Position numbers and translations under genes: made by a program
The notes under the pieces: model-generated
The model's database searches: none
What the model was told of the DNA's origin: nothing
The model's input: only the letters and a program-made list of their open reading frames with translations
Source: Lysobacter_C viscosus
GTDB taxonomy: Bacteria > Pseudomonadota > Gammaproteobacteria > Xanthomonadales > Xanthomonadaceae
DNA: 64,000 bases
Direction: 5' to 3'
Assembly (NCBI RefSeq): GCF_046600715.1
Contig: NZ_JBJMAV010000001.1
Span: forward strand, 124,001-188,000
Shown: positions 11,229 to 19,504 of the stretch, one piece after another
How the letters are laid out: each line of letters starts with the position of its first letter
Numbering within the stretch: position 1 is the first letter of the stretch

Positions 11229-11777
11229 TTGCAGGAGCGACGTAAGTCGCGACCCACGTCCCGTCACGATCGCGACCTACGTCGCTCCTACAGGGTGGGC
11301 AGCGGTCGCGGTCGGGAGCCGTCCCGGGTGGATGTATCCGATTGTGGCTGGGGCCGCTCTCTGCGACCGGGTCCCGCATTGCAGGGCTCCTTGTAGGAGC
11401 GACGTAAGTCGCGACCCACGTCCCGTCACGATCGCGACTTACGTCGCCCCTGCAGGGGGGGCAGCGGTCTCGGTCGGGAGCCGTCCCGGGTGGATGTCCC
11501 CGATTACGGTTGGGGCTGCTCTCTGCGACCGGGTCTCGCATTGCAGCCTTGTAGGAGCGACGTAAGTCGCGACCCACGTCCCGATCACGATCGCGACTTA
11601 CGTCGCTCCTACAGGGTGGGCAGCGGTCTCGGTCGGGAGCCGTCCCGGGTGGATGTCCCCGATTGCGGCTGGGGCCGCTCTCTGCGACCGGGTCCCGCAT
11701 TGCGGGGCTCCTTGTAGGAGCGACGTAAGTCGCGACCCACGTCCCGTCACGATCGCGACCCACGTCGCTCCTACGGG
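11229..11777. repeat. Tandem array of inverted REP pairs (GTAG/SMAG-like), 4 copies
   Basis: A unit of 158-163 bp is repeated with starts at 11229, 11391, 11549 and 11712; the last copy is truncated at its inverted pair. Each unit begins with GTAGGAGCGACGTAAGTCGC, whose core GCGAC-GTAA-GTCGC is a hairpin. A reverse copy follows after about 15 bases, then a conserved roughly 100-bp spacer. Copies differ by a few substitutions and small indels. The layout matches BIME-type REP pairs, and the GTAG head matches the REP family described in Stenotrophomonas. No RAYT transposase is in the window. The dinB stop codon lies inside the final element. Confidence 0.9.
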
Positions 11778-12874
11778 GATCGGCCGTCGGCTTCGAAGAG
11801 ACCGCTCTGGATGGCGTGGCTGTCGGCGTCGATGAAGCCCGACAGCCCCACGCCGACCAGGCGGTAGCGGGTGTCGGCCGGGAGGTCGACGCGATTGCGC
11901 ATCTCGCACGCGAGCTGGCCCAGTGCGGCGGGTGAATCCGGCATGGCCGGCGGGGTCAGGCTGCGGGTCAGGATGCGGAAGTCGGAGGTCTTGAGCTTGA
12001 GCACCACCGTCCGTGCCAGGCGCGCGCGTGGTGACTGCAACTCACGCTGGTAGCCGGCCCACGTCTTTTCCGCCAGCCGCACGATGTCGGGGGCGAGCGC
12101 GTCCAGCGGCAGGTCCCCGGTGAACGTGTCCTCCGACGAAATCTGCATGGTCGGGCGCTCGGGCCGGACCGGATGCTCGTCGATGCCCTGCGAGAGTTCG
12201 TGCAGGCGCCGACCCCATCGGCCGAAGCGGCGTTCCAGTTCCGTCGGGGGCAACGCACGCAGGTCGCCGACCGTGGCCACGCCCAGCTCGGCCAGGCGCC
12301 GCTCCATGACCTGGCCGACACCCGGCAGGCGGCCGACGGGGAGGGGGGTGAGGAACTGCTCGACGCGGTGCGGCCGCAGCACGAACAGGCCGTCGGGCTT
12401 GTTCCAGTCGCTGGCGATCTTGGCCAGGAACTTGTTCGGCGCCACCCCGGCCGAGGCGGTCAGCGCGGTTTCGGCGTGGATTTCGGCCCGGATCGCTTCG
12501 GCCGTCGCGGTGGCGGTTGGCAGGCCGCTCAGGGTGGTGGTGGCGTCCAGGTAGGCCTCGTCCAGCGACAGCGGCTCGACCAGCGCGGTGTGGCGCAGGA
12601 AGATCTCCCGCACCTGGCGCGACACCGCTTTGTAGCGGGCGAAGTCGGGTGCCACGAACACCGCCTCTGGGCACAACCGCTCGGCCCGTATCGCCGGCAT
12701 CGCCGAGCGCACCCCAAAGGTGCGCGCCTCGTAGCTGGCCGCGCACACCACCGAACGCGCACCCCGCCACGCCACCACCACGGGGCGCCCGCGCAGCGAG
12801 GGGTCGTCGCGCTGTTCGACCGACGCGTAGAAGGCGTCCATGTCGACGTGGATGATCTTGCGGGAATCGGGCAC
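11771..12874 (-). CDS. dinB: DNA polymerase IV (Y family)
   Basis: An error-prone translesion polymerase of about 367 residues. Visible motifs are the metal-binding HVDMDAFYAS (Asp 11 and 13), YEARTFGVRSAMP, the catalytic SLDEAYLD (103-110) and the helix-hairpin-helix PLPVGRLPGVG, followed by the little-finger domain. The start is uncertain: GTG at 12874 gives VPDSRKIIHVDMD, the usual short lead, but no good ribosome-binding site is visible and the frame is open upstream. The stop codon (TAG, 11771-11773) is supplied by the GGAGCG end of the last REP element, so the C-terminus was probably redefined by REP insertion. Confidence 0.93.
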   Translation of the reverse strand: MPDSRKIIHVDMDAFYASVEQRDDPSLRGRPVVVAWRGARSVVCAASYEARTFGVRSAMPAIRAERLCPEAVFVAPDFARYKAVSRQVREIFLRHTALVEPLSLDEAYLDATTTLSGLPTATATAEAIRAEIHAETALTASAGVAPNKFLAKIASDWNKPDGLFVLRPHRVEQFLTPLPVGRLPGVGQVMERRLAELGVATVGDLRALPPTELERRFGRWGRRLHELSQGIDEHPVRPERPTMQISSEDTFTGDLPLDALAPDIVRLAEKTWAGYQRELQSPRARLARTVVLKLKTSDFRILTRSLTPPAMPDSPAALGQLACEMRNRVDLPADTRYRLVGVGLSGFIDADSHAIQSGLFEADGRSP

Positions 12875-13000
12875 GCGGAGGCGGGAGTGTGGGCTGCGGG
12901 CATGGTAGCGGCCCGTGGGGGTGCGCTTCGCCGTCGCGCTTCCGGGGCGGCGGGGTCGGCGACGCTTTGGCGCGGGCGCTGGAGCCGGCACACTGGGGGC

Positions 13001-15127
13001 ATGACCCAGTCGGTGCGCCCGATTCCACGTCCACGACCCTCTCTCTGGTCGGCTTGCCTGCTGCTGTGCCTGCCTGGGCTGGCCCACGCGCAGCAACCCG
13101 CCACGGAGCCGGAAACGCTTGATCGCGTGCAGGTGATCGGCGCCTCGCGTCCGTTGGCGCGCTTTCCCGGATCGGTGGACGTGGTGGATGGCGCCGCGCT
13201 TCGCCAAGGGCAGGCGCAGGTCAACCTGTCCGAAGCGCTGTCGCGCGTGCCCGGCGTGACCGTCCGCAACCGCGGCAACTACGCGCAGGACCTGCAGGTA
13301 CAGAGCCGCGGCTTCGGCGCGCGTTCCACATTCGGCATCCGCGGACTGGAACTTGTGGTCGACGGCATCCCCGCCTCGGCGGTCGACGGCCAGGGCCAGG
13401 CCGCCAACTTCGCGCTGTCCTCGCTGGACCGGATCGAAGTGCTGCGTGGCCCGCTGGCGCTGCAGTACGGCAATGCCGCCGGTGGCGCCATCGTGGGGTA
13501 TACCGAGCCGTCGGCAACCCCGTCCGGGGAAGCGTCGGGCTGGCTGGGCGACCACGACGGCCGCCGCGTGGGCGTGCGGGCCGACCTGCCCGCCGCGGAC
13601 GGGCGCTGGAGAAGTCGCTGGCACGCCAGCCGGTTCGCCACCGGGGGCGAGCGCCCCCACAGTCGCGCCGAGCGCCTGCATGCGGGTGCGGTCGCCCAGT
13701 GGCAGGCCACGCCCACCGGGCGCCTCAAAATCGTCGCCGATCTGCTGGCACAGCCGTGGACGCAGGATCCGTTGGGCCTTTCCCGCACGGCGTGGGAACG
13801 CGACCCGCACGGCACCGACCCGGTGGCGCTGCGGTTCAATACCCGCAAGCGCATCGACAACCGGCAGGCGGGCCTGCAGTGGGACCAGCAGGACGACCGG
13901 CGCGCCTGGTGGGTGCACGGGCATGGCATCGCCCGCGACATCGAGCAGTTCCTGTCGATCCCGCCCGGCGCGCAGGCCGCGCCGACCAGCGCGGGAGGCG
14001 TGATCGACCTCTCGCGGCGTTCGGCCGGTATCGACGCCGGGCACCGCTGGCTGGGTGCGCGTGCCGCGTTGTCGCTGGGGGTGTCGCTGGCGCGCCTGGA
14101 CGAAGCCCGGCGCGGCTACGAGAACTTCGTCGGCGAACGCCTCGGCGTGCGCGGCGCGTTGCGGCGCAACGAAGACAACCGGGTCGACAGTGGCGACGTG
14201 CACGCGGTGGTGGACGTGGCGGTGTCCGACGCCTGGACCGTGCTCGCCGGCGCGCGCCACAGCCGCCTGGCCTTCGAGAGCCGTGACCGCTACGTCGCGG
14301 CCGGCAACGGCGACGACAGCGGATCACTGGAGTTCAGCGAAACCGCCGGCTCGGTCGGCGTCGCGCGCGCCTTCGTCCAGGGCGAAGTATTCGCCAGCCT
14401 GGGCCGTGGTTTCGAGACGCCGACCGTCAATGAACTCGCCTACCGGCCTGACGGGGGCGCGGGATTCAACCGGCTGGACGCGGCGCGGTTCGACAGCGGC
14501 GAGTTGGGCGTGCGCTGGCGCTGGGATGCGGTGCGCCTGGGGGCGACGGTGTATCGGATCGAGGGGCATGGCGAGATCGTGCCCGCCGACAGCCGCGCCG
14601 GGCGATCGAGCTTTGCCAACGCCGGTCGCACCCGCCGCAACGGCCTGGAGCTGTCGCTGTCCGGCCCACTGGCGGAGGGGTGGTCGTTCGCCGTGGCCGC
14701 CAATGTCCTGGATGCGACGTTCCGCGACGGCTACAGCTACGGCGCCTCGAGTGCGGGTCGGCCGGAATCGCGCATCGTGCGCGCCGGCAACCGAGTGCCG
14801 GGGATCCCGCGCGCCGATGGCTTCGTGGAGCTGGCCTGGCGTGACGTGTCCGACCGGTGGGGCGCTGCGCTGGAGGTACGCGCCAGTGGCCCGGTGCCTG
14901 TCGACGACCGCAACGCCGATGCGGCGCCCGGCCATGCGCGGCTGGACCTGCGGCTGGAGTGGCGACCGCTCGCGCGCGGCTGGTTCGGATTTGCCCGCGT
15001 CGACAACCTGCTGGATCGCGACCATGTCGGCTCGGTGATCGTCAACGATGGCAATGGACGCTTCTTCGAGCCCGGGCCGGGGCGCGGGGTGATGGTGGGG
15101 CTGGGGTGGCGCGCCGCGGCTGAGTGA
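13001..15127 (+). CDS. pqqU: TonB-dependent receptor, PqqU/YncD-like
   Basis: An outer-membrane beta-barrel receptor of 708 residues with a signal peptide (LLLCLPGLAHAQ), a plug domain and a 22-strand-type barrel. Several segments closely resemble E. coli YncD as I remember it: NYAQDLQVQSRGFGARST, GRGFETPTVNELAYR, and near the C-terminus VGSVIVNDGNGRFFEPGPGR. YncD/PqqU imports the redox cofactor PQQ. The ATG at 13001 follows a GGGGG tract; the frame runs open far upstream antisense to dinB, which I treat as a shadow. No PQQ-dependent dehydrogenase is in the window, so the substrate remains an inference from family resemblance. Confidence 0.88.
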   Translation: MTQSVRPIPRPRPSLWSACLLLCLPGLAHAQQPATEPETLDRVQVIGASRPLARFPGSVDVVDGAALRQGQAQVNLSEALSRVPGVTVRNRGNYAQDLQVQSRGFGARSTFGIRGLELVVDGIPASAVDGQGQAANFALSSLDRIEVLRGPLALQYGNAAGGAIVGYTEPSATPSGEASGWLGDHDGRRVGVRADLPAADGRWRSRWHASRFATGGERPHSRAERLHAGAVAQWQATPTGRLKIVADLLAQPWTQDPLGLSRTAWERDPHGTDPVALRFNTRKRIDNRQAGLQWDQQDDRRAWWVHGHGIARDIEQFLSIPPGAQAAPTSAGGVIDLSRRSAGIDAGHRWLGARAALSLGVSLARLDEARRGYENFVGERLGVRGALRRNEDNRVDSGDVHAVVDVAVSDAWTVLAGARHSRLAFESRDRYVAAGNGDDSGSLEFSETAGSVGVARAFVQGEVFASLGRGFETPTVNELAYRPDGGAGFNRLDAARFDSGELGVRWRWDAVRLGATVYRIEGHGEIVPADSRAGRSSFANAGRTRRNGLELSLSGPLAEGWSFAVAANVLDATFRDGYSYGASSAGRPESRIVRAGNRVPGIPRADGFVELAWRDVSDRWGAALEVRASGPVPVDDRNADAAPGHARLDLRLEWRPLARGWFGFARVDNLLDRDHVGSVIVNDGNGRFFEPGPGRGVMVGLGWRAAAE

Positions 15128-15183
15128 TGCCGGCGTGCCTGCAGGCGGCTTCCGGCGCGGTCGGGATCCAATACCGCCCTTTC

Positions 15184-15240
15184 TTGCAGGAGCGCCGTTG
15201 CCCCGGTTGGATCGGTCGCGAATTGCGTCGCCCGTACAGG
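15184..15240. repeat. Degenerate REP pair
   Basis: A head similar to the 11.2-kb array (GCAGGAGCGCCGTTGC) is followed after 20 bases by a reverse copy (GCGAATTGCGTCGCCCGTAC). Several stem positions are mismatched, so this is an older, eroded copy. It lies in the 182-bp convergent gap between the TonB receptor and the diguanylate cyclase. Confidence 0.6.
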
Positions 15241-15309
15241 GGAACCGGTGTGGCGTGGCGCGCGTGGATGGTGGCTGAAGACGCTCCAGCAGGGGGCGTG
15301 GGGCGTCAG

Positions 15310-18300
15310 TCAGGCACGATCGAATTCGGGCGCATCGCGCGTGGAGTGCAGCACTTCGACGCAGCCGTCCGGCAAGCGGGTCGGTGCCGTGCCCGCCAGC
15401 AGCGACAGCAGTCCGGAGCGGTCCACGGCTTGGCCGGGTACCACCGCCACCCATGCGTTCTTGCCGGCGGCCTTGGCGGCGTAGAGGGCGCGGTCGGCCA
15501 GGCTCACGCTTTGCTCCCAGTCGCCCACGGCCGGCCAGCGCGTCGAAAGCGGCCACGGTGCCACGCCGATCGACGCGGTAACGGGCAACCGGCTGCCGCC
15601 GGGCAGCTCGACGGGGGTGCCGGCGATGCCGTCGCGGATGCGCTCGGCCAGGCCCGCGGCGTCGGGCAGGTGGGCATCGCGCACCACCAGCAGGAACTCC
15701 TCGCCGCCCCAGCGCACCAGGATGTCGCGCTCGCGGCAGACCTTGCGCAACCGCCCCGCGACCTCCACCAGCACCTGGTCGCCCACCTGGTGGCCATGCC
15801 CGTCGTTGATGCGCTTGAAATCGTCGATGTCGATCATGCAGAACAGCACGAAGTGGTCCTCCTGGCCGGGCTGTCCCACGCCGCCAATGAAGCCGGGCCC
15901 CTCGCGGTCCATCCATTCCTGCAGGTCGCGCCGGTTGGACACCTGGGTCAGGGGATCGGTGCGCGTGGCCTGCTCGAGCTGCTGGTTGCTCTGCACCAGC
16001 ATCCGGTTGGCCTGCTTGAGCGCGTCGGTGCGCTCGGCAACGGTCCAGTTGAGGCGCTCGATCTGCAGCCGCTTCTCGCGCGCCTGTGCACGCAGGCGCC
16101 AGACCAGTGCGATCAGCAGGAGCACGCCCAGCAGGCCGTAGCCGGCGTACGCCAGCGGGTGCCGCCACGGTGGCGGCTGCATGACCAGCAGCAGCTGGCG
16201 ACTGGGTCCGAAGCGCCCGTCGCGGCCGGCGGCCTGCACCTCCAGCGGGTACTCGCCGGGCGGCAGGTAACTCAGCAAGACGCTGGCCTGCGCGCTGTCG
16301 GGATAGACCCAGTCGTCGTAGTGGCCGGCAATGCGGTAGCGCAGGCGCGCGGCATTGGGCGCGGTGTGGTCCATGGCGACCAGGTCCAGCGAGAACACGC
16401 GGTCGCGGTGGCCCAGCTCGACCAGGTCGGCGTAGGCGACCTCGGGTGTCACGCCCGGCTCGATCGAGGGTTCCGGACCCTTCCGCCCGAGCACCCGCAG
16501 CCCGGTGATGACCGGCGTGGCGGGTGCACTGCCGGACGCCAGCCTGTCGGGCCGGAGCACATCCAGCCCGTCGGTGCCGCCCAGGTAGAGCAGGCCTTCC
16601 TCGTCCACGAAGCCCGCGCCGCTGTTGTACTCCAGGTTGAACAGGCCGTCGGCGCGGTCCAGTGCCTGCACCATGCCGGTGGCCGGGTCGTACACGCTGA
16701 TGCCGTAGTTGGTGGTCAGCCACAGGCGGCCGCCGGCGTCGGGCACGATGCGGTAGACCACGTTGTTGGACAGCCCGTCCCGGTTGGTGATCGCGCGCAC
16801 CTGCCCGGTGCTGCGGTCCAGCCGCAGCAGGCCGCCTGAAAAAGCGCCCATCCAGATGGCATCTGCATCGGCATGCAACGACCAGATCGAGTCGTGCGGC
16901 AGCCTGCCGTTGCGGGTGTTCAGGGCCTGCACGCGTCCATCCGGATCCCAGCGGTAGGCGCCGTTCTCGTTGCTGCCCATCCACAACCGGCCTTCGTCAT
17001 CGCGCAGCAGGCTGGTCAGCAGCGGGCCCTGCAGGACCTCGGGAATTCCTTCCATGGCCAGCTTGCCCCCGCGCAGCCGCGCCAGGCCGCCGCGGGTCGC
17101 GACCCACACCGTGTCGCCTTCGACCAGCAGCGCGGTCACCAGGGGGTTGGGCAGGGTGGCCGCGGGGCGTGCCAAGAGGTCGGGCGAGAGTCGCCATACG
17201 CCGCGATGGGTGCCGATCCACCAGCCGCCGCCGCGAGCAGGCGCGATCGCGCGGACCGCGGTGCCGTCCAGTTCCGGGATCTCGCGCCATGCGGAATCGG
17301 GTGCGTCCTGCACGACGAGGCCCAGGTCGGTGCCTACCAGCAGCCGCTCTCCGGACACATGGATGCTGCGCAAGCTGCGCGACGGCCACTGCGCCATCGC
17401 CGCGGCATCGACCCGGTCGCGGCGGATCAGCGGCGAGAGCGCCCGGGCGCGGTACAGGCCGCTGGTGGCGCTGCCCAGCCACAACACGCCCGAGCGGTGC
17501 AGGTGCATCCGGGTGATTGCACTTTCCACCGGGGTGTCGGTGCGCAAGCGCAGGGGTCGCGATTGCAACCCGGCCGGCGCGGAGAACACCGCGCCATCGG
17601 CATAGCCCAGCCACCAGCCTTCGCCGTCGGGACGGCGAAGCATTGCGGTGAGTTCAACCGGGTCGGGGCGCAGCGCCCCGGCGCGCACATGCCGGCGGAC
17701 GCTGCCGCTGGTGTCGAGCTGGAAGAGCCCGTGCGATGCGGTACCCAGCCAGAGGGTGTCGCCCTCGATCGCCATGCCGATGCAGGTCGGTTTCCCTGGC
17801 AGGCCGGCCAGCACCGAAGTCACGGTCGGCAGGGACAGTCGCCATACGCGGCACTGTGCGTCCAGGGCGAAACCGGTCGTCGCAGGCGTGTTGGAGGGGG
17901 GGCTGGCCAACGCGCCCCCGGGGCGTTCCATTGCCACGATGGTTGCGGTGATGCCGGCGCGGGTCGCCGAGTGCAGCGCCGGGTCGACGTGGTCGATGCC
18001 GTTGGCGGTGCCGAGCCAGGCCCCGCCGTCCGCGTCCAGCAGGATCGCGGTCACGGTGGGGTGCCCGAGCCCTTGCGCCGTGCCCAACCGGGTGTGGGTG
18101 CGGGTGCGCAGGTCGATGACCTCCAGTCCCGCGTCGTTGGTGCCTACCCAGAGCCGTGAACGGCTGTCCACCTCGAGCGACTCGATGCTGCTGCTGGCCA
18201 GTGCGCTGTCGTCGCCGGGCACGCTGCGCAGGACGGTGAAGCGGTGCCCGTCGAAGCGGTTCAGGCCTTCCTGGGTGCCCACCCAGAGCAGGCCGCGGTC

Positions 18301-18453
18301 GTCTTCGGCCATCGCGGTGACGGCGTGCTGTGACAAGCCCTGGTCGGGGGTGTAGCGCTCCAGGCTGAGGAACGGGCCGGCATCGTCGGCCAGCGACGGC
18401 GCGGCCAGCAGGCAGGCCGCCAGCGCGACTGCCGCCTGGAGCATGCGTCCCAT
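15310..18453 (-). CDS. Membrane sensor diguanylate cyclase with beta-propeller (Reg_prop, Y_Y_Y, GGDEF)
   Basis: A 1047-residue sensor that should make cyclic di-GMP. After a signal peptide (ALAACLLAAPSLADD) come many two-component-regulator propeller repeats such as LWVGTQEGLNRFDG and LWVGTNDAGL, a Y_Y_Y domain (about 680-745) and one transmembrane helix (about 768-790). A short coiled coil leads to a GGDEF domain with the active-site motif GGEEF near residue 915. The inhibitory RxxD site (RERD) lies five residues before GGEEF, so product inhibition is expected. The start at 18453 gives MGRMLQAAV just before the signal peptide. The ligand of the periplasmic propeller is not evident. Confidence 0.93.
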   Translation of the reverse strand: MGRMLQAAVALAACLLAAPSLADDAGPFLSLERYTPDQGLSQHAVTAMAEDDRGLLWVGTQEGLNRFDGHRFTVLRSVPGDDSALASSSIESLEVDSRSRLWVGTNDAGLEVIDLRTRTHTRLGTAQGLGHPTVTAILLDADGGAWLGTANGIDHVDPALHSATRAGITATIVAMERPGGALASPPSNTPATTGFALDAQCRVWRLSLPTVTSVLAGLPGKPTCIGMAIEGDTLWLGTASHGLFQLDTSGSVRRHVRAGALRPDPVELTAMLRRPDGEGWWLGYADGAVFSAPAGLQSRPLRLRTDTPVESAITRMHLHRSGVLWLGSATSGLYRARALSPLIRRDRVDAAAMAQWPSRSLRSIHVSGERLLVGTDLGLVVQDAPDSAWREIPELDGTAVRAIAPARGGGWWIGTHRGVWRLSPDLLARPAATLPNPLVTALLVEGDTVWVATRGGLARLRGGKLAMEGIPEVLQGPLLTSLLRDDEGRLWMGSNENGAYRWDPDGRVQALNTRNGRLPHDSIWSLHADADAIWMGAFSGGLLRLDRSTGQVRAITNRDGLSNNVVYRIVPDAGGRLWLTTNYGISVYDPATGMVQALDRADGLFNLEYNSGAGFVDEEGLLYLGGTDGLDVLRPDRLASGSAPATPVITGLRVLGRKGPEPSIEPGVTPEVAYADLVELGHRDRVFSLDLVAMDHTAPNAARLRYRIAGHYDDWVYPDSAQASVLLSYLPPGEYPLEVQAAGRDGRFGPSRQLLLVMQPPPWRHPLAYAGYGLLGVLLLIALVWRLRAQAREKRLQIERLNWTVAERTDALKQANRMLVQSNQQLEQATRTDPLTQVSNRRDLQEWMDREGPGFIGGVGQPGQEDHFVLFCMIDIDDFKRINDGHGHQVGDQVLVEVAGRLRKVCRERDILVRWGGEEFLLVVRDAHLPDAAGLAERIRDGIAGTPVELPGGSRLPVTASIGVAPWPLSTRWPAVGDWEQSVSLADRALYAAKAAGKNAWVAVVPGQAVDRSGLLSLLAGTAPTRLPDGCVEVLHSTRDAPEFDRA

Positions 18454-18610
18454 GGTTGTGTCACGGCAATGCCCCCGCACCTGTTTCCCCTGCACGCCCG
18501 GTCGGCCGGCGTGGCGTCCAGTGTGGACCGGCAGGGCGATTGGTGCCAGTCGGGCGCGCCCGCGGCTCAGACCGCCGGCCAATTGCGGCGCAGGAGGCCC
18601 CACGCGCGGC

Positions 18611-18916
18611 GCAACGGGCCTGTACGCCTTTGACGGACAGGCGCGCGGCCAGGGGCTCGACAGTTCTTCGGGCGGCTGTTCGGCGGCAACCAGGGCCCCG
18701 TGTTCACCGAGAGCATGGCGCTGTACGCGGACTGGACGTTCAACCTGTCCGACCGGCTGCCGCTGGGCCTCGACGCCCGCTCCACCGAAGAGGACACTTC
18801 TGGCTGACAAGGAGTACTGCACGACGGGTTACAATATCAACGCGGCCCTTGGCGTACTGACCGGGTTCTATGGGTCGCCACGTTAGTACAGCGTGTCGGT
18901 ACGCTACGACTTCTGA
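18611..18916 (+). pseudogene. Decayed C-terminal remnant of a TonB-dependent receptor
   Basis: Pieces of a TonB receptor barrel survive in two frames. From about 18660 one frame reads FTESMALYADWTFNLSDRLP, then LGLDARSTEE, like the family segment with an aromatic strand and a GxRYTEE turn, and ends at a TGA. Another frame reads LADKEYCTTGYNINAALG and GFYGSPR, then an in-frame TAG at 18883, then YSVSVRYDF and a TGA at 18914-18916; this is the typical receptor end. The whole is about 300 bp, so most of the roughly 2-kb gene is gone. Deletion, frameshift and nonsense change are all seen. It has no sequence relation to the intact receptor at 13 kb. Confidence 0.75.
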
Positions 18917-19035
18917 CCGACCCCGAAGCGGTCGGAGGACAGCGGCGGCGGGCCCAGCCCGCCGTCGCTGTATTTCTCTTGGCCCACGGCCCGTGCTTTC
19001 GCACCCCTTCGCTCCCCGGCAAACGCGCATCGGCT

Positions 19036-19065
19036 CCCTGCAGGAGCGGCTTTAGCCGCGAACCG
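19036..19065. repeat. Single REP element (GGCTTTAGCC type)
   Basis: CTGCAGGAGCGGCTTTAGCC followed by GCGAACC is a single REP of the GGAGCGGCTTnAGCCGCGA type, a second subtype next to the GACGTAAGTC type at 11.2 kb. It lies in the decayed stretch 18.9-19.5 kb, where I see no other gene. Confidence 0.7.
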
Positions 19066-19336
19066 GAACTGGCGCTCGCGCTCGCGGGGTGGGCGCGGGT
19101 GCTGGCGGTGGACAACGCCCCCCGCACTGGAGCCCATCGCCAAGTATTGAACGGCTGGGGCTGCGTGGTTTCCAGCCTGACGGGCGCGATGCCGCCGACA
19201 GGTCGATGCACCTCGGTCAGTGCTCTTGCGTGCGGCCGACGTTGATCGTCGGTGCCGACAACGGACCGTACGTGCGTGGGAAGGTGCGGGAGGCGCGGCG
19301 TCGCTGCGGGGGGCACGTGCTTGCTACGCTGCCGGG

Positions 19337-19435
19337 ATGGCGACGCTGCTGATCGCCGACGACCACCCCCGTTTGCCACACCCACCTGCTCCAGCCGCAC
19401 GCCGCCGCCTTCCACCACGACCGCGGCCACGCTGA
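19337..19435 (+). pseudogene. Truncated start of a response regulator gene
   Basis: The ATG at 19337 begins MATLLIADDHPR, the standard first beta-strand and acidic pair of NarL/FixJ-type receiver domains. After 11 codons the similarity stops and the frame becomes Pro/Arg-rich, ending at 19435. The break at about 19370 coincides with the start of sequence belonging to the leader of the downstream hydrolase, so a deletion seems to have joined the two. Only 33 codons remain and no phosphoacceptor Asp is present. Confidence 0.5.
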
Positions 19436-19504
19436 TCACCGGCCTGGCGCTGGCCCTGTCGGGTTGTAAAGCGCTGGCCCCCTGCCGGAGAGGAGCCCAC
19501 CCCC

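Noticed and set aside
8728..11763. A 1011-residue minus-strand open frame across tex and the REP array
   Set aside because: It is antisense to an intact tex gene in GC-rich DNA and its start lies in repeated REP sequence; the product is low-complexity with no family resemblance.
11229..11777. CRISPR-like regularly spaced repeats
   Set aside because: The spacers are nearly identical between units and the repeats are inverted pairs, so this is a REP array.
12173..13000. A 276-residue N-terminal extension of the TonB receptor frame
   Set aside because: It runs antisense through dinB, and the signal peptide starts at 13001.
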